A stretch of DNA of 64,000 nucleotides, from contig OZ345356.1 of the NCBI GenBank assembly GCA_977006965.1, positions 1-64,000 on the forward strand, read 5' to 3'. Shown one piece after another: positions 11,661 to 22,100 of the stretch. How positions within the stretch are numbered: the first letter of the stretch is position 1; each line of letters starts with the position of its first letter. The notes beneath the pieces were generated by a model. It worked only from the letters and a program-made list of their open reading frames with translations, made no database searches and was not told where the DNA came from. This DNA is from Phymatolithon calcareum (Eukaryota; Rhodophyta; Florideophyceae; Hapalidiales). A program made the position numbers and the translations under genes.

Positions 11661-13072
11661 ACTCATATCTCCGGAAGTTTAAAGTGCTTTTAAATATACT
11701 TGAAGGAAAAAAATCTGATTAGTGGCGAACCACAGCTTTGCCGCAGCGTGTACCTGTTCAAGCAGTAAGGACCAGAGCCAATCCTAGATTTTCCTTAATT
11801 TTGTTCTTGTTCGTACACTTGTCGTTCTTTCATTTAATCACTGTTATTGTTGGTAGTGGACCAGGGTACATACCAGAGTCTTTCCCAATCGTGTCATATA
11901 GCTCAAGCAGGATGTCGGGACGAATTCTAATCTCACTAAATCCGTCGCATCAGCCTCAACAGAATTCTAGATGGTGTGTCGTGTGTGAGATAAACTCCTT
12001 GGGCGCGTTGTAGACAATTCTGTTGGATATAAATGGTGTTGAACCCGACTTTTCGACTTGACCTCCTAGTTGAGGGTTTTCACACAGCTCGAGACGGGTG
12101 CGTCGACGTTTTTGAACATGGCTTTCCTCAATAATGTACTGAGTTACATCATCGTATTGTAGCATTGTGCAATCATAGAGCCATAGTCGATGGGTGCTCG
12201 AGTTCGGGAAGACGTCCCGGAGCCGGAGCCCATGATAGGCTCCGGGACGTCTTCCAACATCATACACCCAAAAAGACTAGTGCCCACCCCATCATTGCTG
12301 GTCACCATCGATTCACATTGGGCTCACCTGCTCCGTCAGGATTGGATTTCTACGACTAATACTAACGGCTAGCTGGCGCCTGTAGAAGTGCATTACGCTT
12401 CGAGAACAGGATTGAAGCAATCATTCTCGACTGCAGACACGCAGAAATCATGATTCCAATCATGAAGTGATCCTCCAGTTGGGTTGCAATGGAAATTGAC
12501 TGCAATGTATTGCAATGGCAATTCGAATATTCTATACCTTCTGCTGCCACAAAACATCTACCAACCTGACATCCAGCTCTTCCTTACTCCCCATATCCAA
12601 TTACAGATCCCGTTCTCGGACTGCCATTACCTTCTCCACACTTTCTCTCAATCGTAGCTTTTTCCACCACCCTAGCACCATCTGCAAGCAGTTTAGACCC
12701 CGCAAGACCGCTCAGCCGTGCTGAGGGGAACCATTTCGTCAAAAGTTGGATACCGATGCCTCTCTCGCCGAGAGTCTTGAAGATCTTGTTTTAATAGCCT
12801 TTTATTGTGCCCTAATCCACGTAATGAAGGATTGATTGCTGATTATGTCAGTACATACCGTGCACTTATGGGCTACACGAGAAATTCACGATTCTATTAT
12901 TCAAAATATCTATCAGATCCTTGCTTTGAAAACGATTTGTGTGTACAATCGCCGACAGCAGCCTTCAGCGGACAGATTCTTCCGACGGACGCTTGCGTAT
13001 GGTGGCTCAGGCCCCGCTCGTTGTTATTGGACACCCGATACAGCCGAAGTATTGTAGTCTATTGTAAATGTG
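11661..13072. other. no supported gene
   Basis: Frames up to about 100 codons, none recognised. It contains the perfect hairpin listed separately at 12207-12255. Confidence 0.35.
12207..12255. repeat. perfect 18-bp inverted repeat, 13-nt loop
   Basis: GGAAGACGTCCCGGAGCC (12207-12224) is exactly reverse-complemented at 12238-12255. The GC-rich stem would make a stable hairpin in either strand. No flanking duplication or U-tract was found. Confidence 0.9.
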
Positions 13073-14140
13073 GCTAGCTACCAAACTGAAGCTCTAATGA
13101 CAATATTTTTCTGGGATTCTATTCGTTCTGGTTCTTATTATTCGATTCTTGGTGCTATGCTGGAAAGATCCAGGAGAGGACCGGCTTTTGCTTATGGACT
13201 TTGAAACCACGCTGTAAAATCGCTCATCCGACTCGTCCGCCGACGCTTTGCAGAGCTGCTCAACCTCCTTGTCATCCAGCTGTTCTATAACTCTTAAGGG
13301 GACCTCAGCCCTGGAAAGAGCTCCCTTGTAGAAGTTTCCAGCGCTTGCATGAGCTGTAGAATTCAAAAGTAGTTTCATTCTGTGGATACATCCATGAATA
13401 TATTCCTTGCTATCTTCTTCGCCGTGTCGTTGCCCAGATGATCGACTCGTGGAAGTACGGTGAAAATGGCAGCTTACTCTTTACTCTTGTCTTTTAGCAT
13501 ATTTCATATCTTTTAGGATATTATTAATCGCTGCTTCTATTTGTCGCTCTTCTTCATTAGTCCGCAGCTGTTGGCTCTTCTTTTGACGCGGAGACATTTG
13601 GCGCGGTGCATACGTTTCAAGCAGTGAATAGCCTATATACCTCCCCCCGGAAGCACCATCAGATGGTTCACCGACAGTCGCAGTTGCTTTGAGGCGCTTA
13701 ACGGGCAACCGCGATTGTTTATAGATATGATGCGGAATATGTGGAGCAATATGTACACGTTTTTTTCAGACGAAGGTCGTATCGAGTGTGTGTGGATACC
13801 GAGCCACTGCTGAGTCGCGAAGAATGAGGTCGCTGATAGTCTGGCGCGGAGGGGAGTTTTAGTATCGGATGTGGTAGGGCATGAAACGATACCTCTCACT
13901 TCGGAAGCGCGGTTTATTGCAAACTTTGCTGGCTACGAAACCGAAGCTTAAATGGCACTTTGCTTTCTAAAAATTATATCTCTTGGATTCTATTCTTCTT
14001 CATATTCGAATCTTGGTGCTCTGCTTCAAACGATCTTGGAGAGGATCGGCTTTTGCTTTTATACTTTGAAACCAGTGTGTGGAATCCCTCATCGGGCTCA
14101 TGCACCGCCTCTTTAGAGAGCTGCTCAACTTCCTTGGGAG
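13073..14140. repeat. diverged ~200-bp duplicates flanking the RNase H relic
   Basis: 13073-13273 and 13926-14140 align along their length: GGATTCTATTC, ATTCGAATCTTGGTGCT, GAGAGGA.CGGCTTTTGCTT, ACTTTGAAACCA, GAGCTGCTCAAC.TCCTTG. Conceptual translation is conserved in at least one frame on each strand, so they derive from coding DNA. The plus-strand reading would continue the RNase H frame; the minus-strand reading gives a KEVEQL...SKSRSSP.SF pattern. Which is real is unresolved. Confidence 0.6.
13545..13945 (+). pseudogene. RNase H domain relic of a non-LTR retrotransposon
   Basis: Plus-strand translation gives SSFDAETFGAVHTFQAVN (the Glu-bearing motif). After a frameshift come IRWFTDSRSCFEALN (the Asp motif), IECVWIPSHC, an in-frame TGA, then ARNEVADSLARRG, the typical C-terminal Asp motif of LINE RNase H. 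The order and spacing fit a retroelement RNase HI. The three LINEs elsewhere in the window lack RNase H, so this marks a different family. Minus-strand frames over the same DNA are shadows. Confidence 0.75.
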
Positions 14141-15148
14141 GGATCAGTAAAGGTACTCCAATATTTGAACTATGAGAATCTACTCTAGGTTACGTTCTGG
14201 AGTTACATTAACGTCTTCTGCAATAAAGAAAGAAGGACAGAAAACTACTTTCATTACCGAGCTCTTTCTTCAGTTACTGTGAATCTTTTGGGAGCTTTCC
14301 TTGAAATCATTGCTCTCACATGCCCCGATGAAAGCTTTGTTTAAGCATGAGTACCTCATGCACCACGGTCCTCGCCTTGGAGCACACGCGCCTTGAGTGT
14401 CTTTCTCTGTCTTTCTCCACATGAAGATCGAGATCGTGACAGGCAGCGATACAGCATCATTGTTTGTCAAATCTCACGGCGAGAGTGACACTGGTCATAT
14501 TAGAGTATTTTTGTAAAGATTTTTCTCCCCTAATTCAACAAGAGAAAACACATCAGCGCACATTGAGTGACCTACGGACACGGCTGGGTGCAGTATCAAT
14601 GGAATGTAGTTTCCGCTAGACTAGCTTGGCCCTCCTGTTGAGCGATGCTGACTCCAAGATCTCTGCATTTCTCAATTTTTTAATTATTTTTTCGCTGGGC
14701 GCGCGAATGTCCAGCGCTCAATGTTCTCTTTCGCGGACGAAGACGCGCCTCGCACGAGGTCATTAAGACGCGATAGCGCGTCGATCAAGACCTCGAACGC
14801 CGTTGCGCGCAGCTGGGAACATAGGGCACCGCAATCCGCGTGCCAGTGAAATTTTTTAGTAAAAAATAGAATTCTCTAGCTCCGGGAGGGGGAGCCGAAA
14901 TAATTAATGACATCGGGAGTAGAAAATATAGATGGAGAAGCTAAACATCGAAATTTATTGCAAAAAAAAGCATGGAGAAGCTAAACTTTTTCTCAAGCTC
15001 GCTTTCCAGCCCAAATAGGCCATACCCTTTTCTAGACTCTCCAAACACATGTTTTAGCTTCTCTCTTTTTTTTCCCCAATCGTCATAGAATTATGCAAAA
15101 TCTACGACTTGATCAAATTTCTCCCAGCTTCTCCCACCACATAGTACT
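14141..15148. other. no gene; AT-rich with GAGAAGCTAAA motifs
   Basis: No reading frame of note. GAGAAGCTAAAC occurs at 14935 and 14975 and inverted at 15053-15063, with a GC-rich patch at 14700-14830. This may be remains of an unidentified repeat. Confidence 0.4.
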
Positions 15149-15475
15149 AGGGAGGACGCGGGACACAAACATGACGATGATGACCGGAAAACATGTGGAG
15201 TAGGATGGTAAAGATGATGGGACAGTGGTTATAGCGTTTCGTTGCCATTGGGAGACGCTGAGGAGGTTTGTTACTTCTGGGTCCGCGTTTCCAGCCTGTT
15301 TTCGCAGGTTGTTACTTCTGGGTCCGCGCACAGAGGCCATTTGGAGGGGGTGCCCTGTAGAGGCCAAAAACGCGGACCCAGAAGTAACAGTTTTAAATGG
15401 TCAAAATAGGATTTTGTCGATTGTTTGAGTAAGTGGCACATTTGGACCCAGAAGTCACGAAAGAATATACCTAGG
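15149..15475 (+). repeat. repeat R, copy 3, with left extension
   Basis: It matches copy 2 from 3256 to 3582 with about one change (TTATAGCG for TTATGGCG). It ends at CCTAGG directly before the 5' end of LINE-1, about 13 kb from the telomere. The near identity of all three copies implies recent duplication or gene conversion. Confidence 0.9.
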
Positions 15476-15603
15476 ACGATCCCCGATCGGTCCAGAAAGT
15501 GTGGAAGGCGAAAAGCGCGGCAGAAGGCAAGGCAATTGCAAGGGAACCGCAAGCGCCGTGATAAGCAGAACGAGGCGCGCGGAAGCGTGTATTTTGACCT
15601 CGA

Positions 15604-17835
15604 ATGGAGACCGACGACGCGGGAGACGACCAAGGAGGAACTTGGATGAACTACCGACGAAAAAATCGGCCCAGACGAAATTCGACGTCGGGACAAAAAA
15701 TAATGAAATCAAGCATAATTACTCGAAATATGAAACAAAGAGCAGAGGCCCCAAAAGCCCAGCCCTCGGCCGCCACCCTTGCGAGGCGAGTTCGTAGGAC
15801 AACACGGGCAACACCGACGTCCCTCACACGTGGAGAAGCTGACAACGAAACCGACCTGAAGAATATAACCTCCTGCGTAGCACCCGTGCTACCCCTAAAG
15901 GAGACGATCAAAAAGGAACTAACAACCCAGAACGAAGACTCTATCGACGCGACGCCAAAAGAAGGAAACCAAGATAACCTGAACAAAATGGAGCCTCACT
16001 TGGCAGTCGAACCCACCACCGTGACCCCCAAGAACCTCCCGAACAAGAAGCTTCCAGCCCGCCACTTGGTACCCGAAATCGAAAACTGCGACGACGAAGC
16101 CGACTCTCCAGTGAGAAAGAAGAGCAAGAAACACCCCTCGACAGACCTGCGTGGAAAACAGTCACCGACGAGAGAGGACGACGAAGCCATATCGAGACAC
16201 CCACGACGACATACAATGGAGCCCAAAATTCCCCTTTCTCTGCCGATCGGTAACAAGAAAACTGCCCACATCTCCGAATGGAAGTCGAGATTCATCAGTG
16301 CTCGAAAGAATGTCCGTTGCCCCAAATGCAATACTCCGGACGCTTTGACACTACAAGGCCAAAGCCGATGCAGCGCGGTACGAGCCCAATGTCGTGACTG
16401 CAATGCTTTCTGCGGCGGGCCCGTCTTGCGCCTGGCTATTGACCTGGCGGAAACAAGGATGGGAAACATTGACGGCACTGGCAGCAAGAGCGATGCACCG
16501 AATCAAGCCTCCAAGATGCAAAGCACAGAAAGGGCCAAGATGGAAGCACTGACAAACGCGGTCACGCAACTCACACAAACCGTATCCCTTTTGCAAGCCG
16601 AGGTCCGCACTCTAATGCGCAAAGGGGAGTCGGAACAGCGGACGCCGAAACTAGACGTACACAGCGACTTTATCAACGTAAACCACCAAGAATACCAAGA
16701 CCATCAGTCCAACGCACCTGCTGCAAACACGAAACCATCTGCCACACCAAACGCGCGTGCACCAAATGGGCCGGCCATGCCGGTACTGAATGCCCAGCCT
16801 CTTCTAACAGCCTGCACGCCAGTTCACACCCGACCCAGCCCGGCGCACCGACTGGCACCGCCCTCGCTCCCTGCCCGAAACGCAGTTCCTGTCCTGCCTC
16901 CCCCGAAATTGTTGGCTGAGGCGGATTGCCACAGCGCTAGACACCCCGACACAAGCTCGGGAACGGGCGCAGATGTCGATATTCTTAGGAATAGACACGG
17001 AAACCGAAGAACTTACGCCGAAATTGCGGCCTCGCACAGTCCCTCGTACCGTATGTTCCCGGAACAAGAACAAAGAAAAATTGCCGGACTCGAAAGAATG
17101 GTGAAGAGAACAATTCGCCCACCGCGCATCCCACCAAAGGTGATACCCTTGTACTTCCGCGGAATTATTAGAAACAGAAACGACCCAGATCAGCTCAAAA
17201 GACTTTACAACGGACTCACGGAAGCGCTGCCGCAAAGGGCTGTACTAGGACTATCCTTCATCGGAGGGGCAATCCTAGAGGTGCTAACGGACGAGCCGCT
17301 CGTCTATCGCACCGTTTCCACCCTGCGTGCTGCGCGCCTCTCATTCGATCCAAAGTTCAGTATATGGAGTGAGACTGTGTCGAAACGGAGAAACGTGCTT
17401 GGCAAGGAACGCACAACAAGCAATTTATGCGCCATCCGCTCGAGAATGCGAACCTGTGCCGCAGGAACAGCCGACTTCCACACAAGGAAGTGGTACCGAG
17501 AGAATTTCAAACTGGCGGACGAAGCGCTAACGATAATGGAAACTGAAAGCGTAAAAACCTGCGACAAAAATCAGAACCATGATGATCACGATCGCTCCCC
17601 ATACGAAGGACCAGGTGAACAAGGCGATGACATAGAGGACGACCTAGGTCGGAATCCTCAATCAGCTGAGGGTCCAAGCAACGAGCGAATAGCGGGAGAC
17701 AAAGACTATAAAAAAGAGGACGCACATGCCGCCTCGGATGTTGTAGCACAAGATTCAGAATCTCCCGGAAGCGAAAACACTAAAACACTCATGACGGCAT
17801 CGCAAAAAACACCGTCCTCTAGATCTACGCAATGA
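15604..17835 (+). CDS. LINE ORF1 (gag-like nucleic-acid-binding protein), 743 aa
   Basis: Intact frame from ATG to TGA. The first ~235 residues are basic and low-complexity with nuclear-signal-like KKSKK. A cysteine cluster follows at about residues 238-275 (CPKC...C...CRDC...C), then a short coiled-coil-like heptad stretch (about 313-342), a Pro/Ala/Thr-rich linker, and a folded-looking C-terminal region (about 515-640) that also occurs in LINE-2 ORF1 at the right window edge. The tail is acidic. LINE ORF1 proteins bind the element RNA and form the retrotransposition particle. The stop overlaps the ORF2 start (ATGA, 17832-17835), suggesting termination-reinitiation or coupled translation. 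Confidence 0.85.
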   Translation: METDDAGDDQGGTWMNYRRKNRPRRNSTSGQKIMKSSIITRNMKQRAEAPKAQPSAATLARRVRRTTRATPTSLTRGEADNETDLKNITSCVAPVLPLKETIKKELTTQNEDSIDATPKEGNQDNLNKMEPHLAVEPTTVTPKNLPNKKLPARHLVPEIENCDDEADSPVRKKSKKHPSTDLRGKQSPTREDDEAISRHPRRHTMEPKIPLSLPIGNKKTAHISEWKSRFISARKNVRCPKCNTPDALTLQGQSRCSAVRAQCRDCNAFCGGPVLRLAIDLAETRMGNIDGTGSKSDAPNQASKMQSTERAKMEALTNAVTQLTQTVSLLQAEVRTLMRKGESEQRTPKLDVHSDFINVNHQEYQDHQSNAPAANTKPSATPNARAPNGPAMPVLNAQPLLTACTPVHTRPSPAHRLAPPSLPARNAVPVLPPPKLLAEADCHSARHPDTSSGTGADVDILRNRHGNRRTYAEIAASHSPSYRMFPEQEQRKIAGLERMVKRTIRPPRIPPKVIPLYFRGIIRNRNDPDQLKRLYNGLTEALPQRAVLGLSFIGGAILEVLTDEPLVYRTVSTLRAARLSFDPKFSIWSETVSKRRNVLGKERTTSNLCAIRSRMRTCAAGTADFHTRKWYRENFKLADEALTIMETESVKTCDKNQNHDDHDRSPYEGPGEQGDDIEDDLGRNPQSAEGPSNERIAGDKDYKKEDAHAASDVVAQDSESPGSENTKTLMTASQKTPSSRSTQ

Positions 17836-20343
17836 CCCAGAACACGGATCTAAAGATTTGTACGTTCAACGTCGGTGGTTCACCGGAACTACCGCGCATG
17901 GTTGAACAATTGCTCCAAGAGCATGCAGTGGACATACTCAGAATAACCGAGACCTGGCAGAAAGAAGACCAATCCCTCAAAGTACCTTACCAACAACTCT
18001 CCGCGACTCGCCCGTGCCCTCCTCGGTCCAAACCGAGAGGTGGTGTTGCTCTAATCACGAGAAGAGGAATTGCTTCCAAAGTCACGTACCGACACGCCTC
18101 GCCCACCGTTCAACTGCTTATCACAGCATCTGCAGGAATTAATGTAGCGGTGGCCTACATCTCCCCTCTCGCGAAAAAAGCGGAAACTAAACAATGCCTC
18201 GATATAGTTCATATGAATTGCAGAGGGAAGTCCATCTTTATGGGAGGCTTGAACGCGCGCCATCAACATTGGGACTCAAAATCGAAAACCAGAGGACGAC
18301 ACCTGGTCCAATGGGCGGCAACCGGCAACTGGCGAATCCGTAAAGCAACGGGAGCCACTTTCCGATCCCCCTTAGGAACAGCAATATTGACATGTTCTTG
18401 ACAAAGTCTATGGATGCGTCAAGAGTCGAAACGCCAAATGGGATGTGGGACGCAATAAGAGCTGGACACATCCCAGTCACCACGAGGGTAGCACACGAAA
18501 CCAGCCCCCGCATTCGTCGAGTCCTTCGTATCGGCAACAGCGAGAAAGAGCGCAGAGCGGGCCAAGACTGCTTTCGAAGCAATGGCAGGCTGGGGACCCG
18601 AGATGATGGACAAGCTGAAATCCTGCAAAAATCAAGAGGAACTTGACAAGTGGTACGGATAGTTCCGACGCCTGATAACAAAACCTTGGAGTAACACGCG
18701 GAGACGTCCTCCAAGATACAAGTCTTTCTGGACGCGAGCGCTGGACAACAAGGCAAAAGAACGAACGAAACTATACCGAAAGGCGATGCGAACCAAGAAC
18801 CCAGATGACATGTCAACTTACCTCAAATTCCGGAACGAAATGCGGGCCGCTGTCCGAAAAGCGAAGAAATCTCAGTACGACACGTTCGTGGAAGACCTAG
18901 ACGTCCAATCGCCGCGCAAAGCCACGACCACGCTCAGCAGAATACTGAAACGCAAGAGCAGGAAAGGAGGCATAAATCGCGCGCTGGGGGCTCCAGTCCA
19001 CCCATGTTTGTTCACAGCCCACATAGCAAACGTCTGCAGAGCCGATACAGCCTGGAAGCCCAACCTGCACCGGTTCGCGGTATCCAAAGCCATCCTCGAA
19101 GGAATCAAGGAGGCGCTAATTCGAGCTCCCCGTGGAAAGGCACTAGGACCGGACAAGATCGGAGTCGAAATGCTTCAAGCAAACCCGACAATGAGCGGCG
19201 AACTGCTTGGACGCATATTGCAAGTATGCGGTAGACTACAATGTATGCCGACCGCATGGCGCCGAGCAACGCTAATCCCTATTCACAAAAAAGGGCCGGC
19301 GCACGTTTCAGGAAACTACAGACCAATTTCGCTATTAAGCCAAGTCAGGAAAACATAGATGCGGCGATGGACTCTGCTATACGTCAACGGTACAAATTCC
19401 ACCGATTCCAATTGGGGTTCCAGAAGAATAAGGATACTGAACTTGGGATCCTGAGGTCAACTAGCACAATGAGGAGAGGTCACCGCTTCGTCGCTGTCTT
19501 GGACCTATCGTCTGCTTACGACCGAGTCCCGCGCAACATAGTTATGCGCCGAGTCCAGCAATGCCTACCCCCGGATATCGCCGAGATGATCAAATACCTC
19601 CTGAAACCGTCATGGGTCTGTACTGCGGGCGACGAAGAGAAGACATGGCTTCTGATCGACCGCGGAGTTCCCCAGGGCTCCCCGCTAAGCCCATGCCTCT
19701 ATAACATGTTCATGGACACATTTGCCGAGATGATCCAGAAGGCACCCCGGCATATGTCAAAGTACCCCGCGATCCTGTTTGCCGACGACATCCAACTGCA
19801 AGCGATAAACTCCGACGGAATGCAATGGCTGAACATTTTGCTGCGCGACTACTGAAGGAAAAACTTGAAATCGAGAAAAAGCCAAATTACGAAGGCAAAG
19901 CCGAAGACCTTCGCTACGCAGAAAGGGATATTTCCTACATGAAACATCACGATCTGTTCAGCGAGCAGATCGACCGGGCGGAACAAGGGAAGGTGACGCC
20001 CAAGGAAGAGAAACTACGTCTTACCGAAGCCTGGGGCCGAACAGAGGAAGGATTGAAACGAAAAATCCCGGTGGACAGGAAAGAGCGCGCCACCCCGACT
20101 GTGTTAATCAAATCGCGAAAGCACAGAATGTTGGCAGTGAAATGGTACGTCGGACGCTTCCCTCCACGGAAACACTCTTCCTATGTGGAACAATTTGGCG
20201 AGGTTGCTGAGAAGAGCCTTGAGACCCTGCAGTGCAATCTCACACGACCGCAACTCAACGGAGAGACTGAGGGCGAGACAATACAGGCGATGGACAGACT
20301 ATTAGAATTAGAGAAAATAATGACGGAAGAAATGATAGTGTGA
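17832..20343 (+). pseudogene. LINE ORF2: endonuclease + reverse transcriptase, broken
   Basis: 17832-18401 is an EEP-type endonuclease (CTFNVGG, ITETW, RGGVALITRRG, VAVAYISP). The catalytic GDxNARH is changed to GGLNARH. A frameshift near 18370 moves SNIDMFL into another frame, another shift follows near 18550, and a TAG lies at about 18660 before the pre-RT region (18664-19358). After a shift near 19350, RT motif A LDLSSAYDRV, GVPQGSPLSP and FADD are present (19400-19850). The frame then jumps directly to the conserved C-terminus (19825-20343; HRMLAVKWYVGRFP), so thumb and linker are deleted. It cannot make active ORF2. Confidence 0.85.
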
Positions 20344-20432
20344 TGCGATATTTTTAGACAATGCGAATGTAGCACATGGGAAGCTGCTCTGGTGTCGGCG
20401 ACTCTGGCGTTGAGGGCTTCTAAAATAAAAAC

Positions 20433-20597
20433 TTACAATTTCCCCCCCTTGTCTTTTTCAGAGTCATTGATGTCTCTATGTGCTTCCATTGCCGCGTGGA
20501 CCTCATCCCGTTGGCGATCGGCCTTCTCTATCGCATACGGGATCTGGTCCACAACGCCACCAACGGCGCTCGTATCTCCAGTCCCGCTAGTATCCAT
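20433..20597 (-). CDS. small 54-aa protein with the shared MDTSG leader
   Basis: ATG at 20597 starts MDTSGTGDTSAVGGVVD; the rest is charged and probably helical, ending GGKL. The same leader (VDTSGPGDKSAVGGVVD) is fused to the TPR copy in block A at 28744. The upstream 330 bp, including a TATA element at 20773-20780, is conserved between the two loci. No family is recognised. It may be a real short gene or the 5' end of a longer gene cut by LINE-1, whose 3' end lies directly downstream. Confidence 0.4.
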   Translation of the reverse strand: MDTSGTGDTSAVGGVVDQIPYAIEKADRQRDEVHAAMEAHRDINDSEKDKGGKL

Positions 20598-20772
20598 CGC
20601 GACAGGAGGGCGGCAGCGACGCAGGGTTGGACGACGGGCGTTCTGCAAGTTTTAAAGGGGAAAGAATCTGTGCTATGGGTGCGTGAGTGTTCAGGCGAAG
20701 TTTGGGTTCGCAAGAATGAAGAGATTTCGGAATATTCGAGTGTGAGACTAACATAACCCGAAAACCATTGAC

Positions 20773-20780
20773 TTTTATAC
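20773..20780 (-). promoter_or_regulatory. TATA box of the segment C leader
   Basis: Minus strand GTATAAAA, about 180 bp upstream of the ATG at 20597. It is conserved, with flanking bases, at 28920-28927. Confidence 0.5.
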
Positions 20781-20895
20781 GACCAGAATCCATTTACGAG
20801 CTTTAAAGCACTGTGCAATGGTGTTTTAAACACTGGATAGCCCCTAAACATGAAAGAAGCAGGGAACCATGCGTGACACTGTGCACGAGAAGACA

Positions 20896-20900
20896 CCTTG
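20896..20900. repeat. target-site duplication CCTTG (left)
   Basis: CCTTG precedes the LTR and is repeated at 21969-21973. The uninterrupted paralogous site at 29043-29048 reads ACACCTTGACCC with a single CCTTG, so it shows the empty target. Confidence 0.9.
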
Positions 20901-21968
20901 TGTAGCGCCAGGCTCCAAAGAACCCGACGCCACATGGGAGAGAAAAGCCCAAGAGAGGAGAGAGACGAAAAGAGCGGGAGAGACAAGACAAAAGAGAAGG
21001 AAAGAAAGACAAGCAAACAAAACCTCCAGACCAGCGGACAAAATAGGCGTCCACCATCGTAGTACTCCATGGCTTTGCGGGAACGCAAGCGGTCGTGAAC
21101 GTAGAACACGAGCGCAAGGCTACGCCGAACAGGGCTTCAAAAGCTTGACGAGGTAGATGAGGGTGAATAGAGATAGACGCGACTTGAACCAGGGCGAAGT
21201 CGGTAATGCAGGTCACGGAGGACACTCCACAGCTTTGCGGGAACACAAGCGGTCGCATGGATGAGATACGAGGGCGAGGCTACGCCGAAAAGGGCCTCGG
21301 AAGCTCGACGTGAGGAGCACTTAGGTCCAGATGATAAGCGCAACTTGCAACACAAAACGGGCAAGATTGCCATACGGTAACTCCAGCGATCGTGCGGACG
21401 AACACGAGCGCGGGCCTTCGAGGAAACGGAGAAGAATAAGTGTGGAGACTAGTCGAACGGACGTCCACTGCGCCGCTTACGACATGACGAAAGGAAAAAG
21501 AGAAAGGAAGGAGAAAACGACGCCGTCTTTAGGCGGCGACCATGGCTTGGCCGTCGACCTTCGCACGGACGCACGAAAAAGGGAAAGGGAAACTTGAACG
21601 CGGTTGTCGACGCACCGGCTTGCGCGCCGAAACGGTTGCGTCCAAGAAGGTTGGGAAGAGCTCCGACTCCGCGTGGTCGAAGGGACTGTCAGGCGAACAT
21701 TGCGCGTGCTTGATCCAAGCAATCGAGCCGAAATCCAGAACTCTCCCACCTTCCTTTACTCAGAGGAAGAAACTAACTAGCTTATATACTACAACCTACG
21801 CAAAAGACAGCGATGCAGCGCATAGACACACGAGAGACACGTGCAAGTATGGCCCAACAGATCACCTACTACGAGCAGCATGACTATCGAGATCACAGTT
21901 GTGCGGCGTACAGTCGCGAGAGGAAAAAGAGACCGCCTTGGGACAGCGACATAACAGCGGGCGCTACA
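20901..21968. mobile_element. solo LTR, 1,068 bp, TG...CA ends
   Basis: It begins TGTAGCGCC and ends GGCGCTACA (9-bp inverted ends with canonical TG/CA), with perfect 5-bp direct repeats CCTTG on both sides. The paralogous locus at 29.0 kb lacks it. No internal gag-pol exists, so this is most simply a solo LTR left by LTR-LTR recombination. A TATA-like TTATATAC lies at about 21781-21788. Internal ~85-bp direct repeats start at 21066 and 21226 (CTTTGCGGGAAC.CAAGCGGTCG ... GGCTACGCCGAA.AGGGC). Confidence 0.85.
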
Positions 21969-22100
21969 CCTTGACCCAGTAATTGTTAATACCAGAGCCT
22001 GCACCGCAGGGTTTCGTCCTCGCTCTCAAAACTTTAATATAAAATGAGGGCATACGTCTGACCAACTACCTGTCCGTACTGCAGACTCTCTGAATTTAGA

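Larger units (their letters stand above)
15476..20430 (+). mobile_element. non-LTR retrotransposon LINE-1 (5' complete, ORF2 damaged)
   Basis: Two-ORF LINE: a gag-like ORF1 with a zinc cluster (15604-17835), then ORF2 with apurinic-type endonuclease and reverse transcriptase (from 17832). The left limit is placed where repeat R ends. The right limit is uncertain: coding ends at 20343 and an AATAAA lies at 20424-20429. About 200 residues after the RT palm are missing relative to LINE-2 in this window. No target duplication could be assigned. Confidence 0.85.
20535..22100 (-). repeat. segment C, part 1 (promoter/leader copy, LTR-interrupted)
   Basis: 20535-20900 plus 21969-22100 align collinearly with 28685-29150. 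The copy continues at 23095-23385 (matching 29140-29530). Relative to the 28.7-29.5 kb copy, segment C therefore carries two insertions: the solo LTR and about 1 kb at 22101-23095. Confidence 0.85.

Noticed and set aside
13481-13899. minus-strand ORFs of 75-88 codons
   Set aside because: Shadows of the plus-strand RNase H relic.
20901-21968. TIR DNA transposon rather than LTR
   Set aside because: The 9-bp inverted ends would fit, but TG/CA termini, the 5-bp duplication and the lack of any transposase favour a solo LTR.
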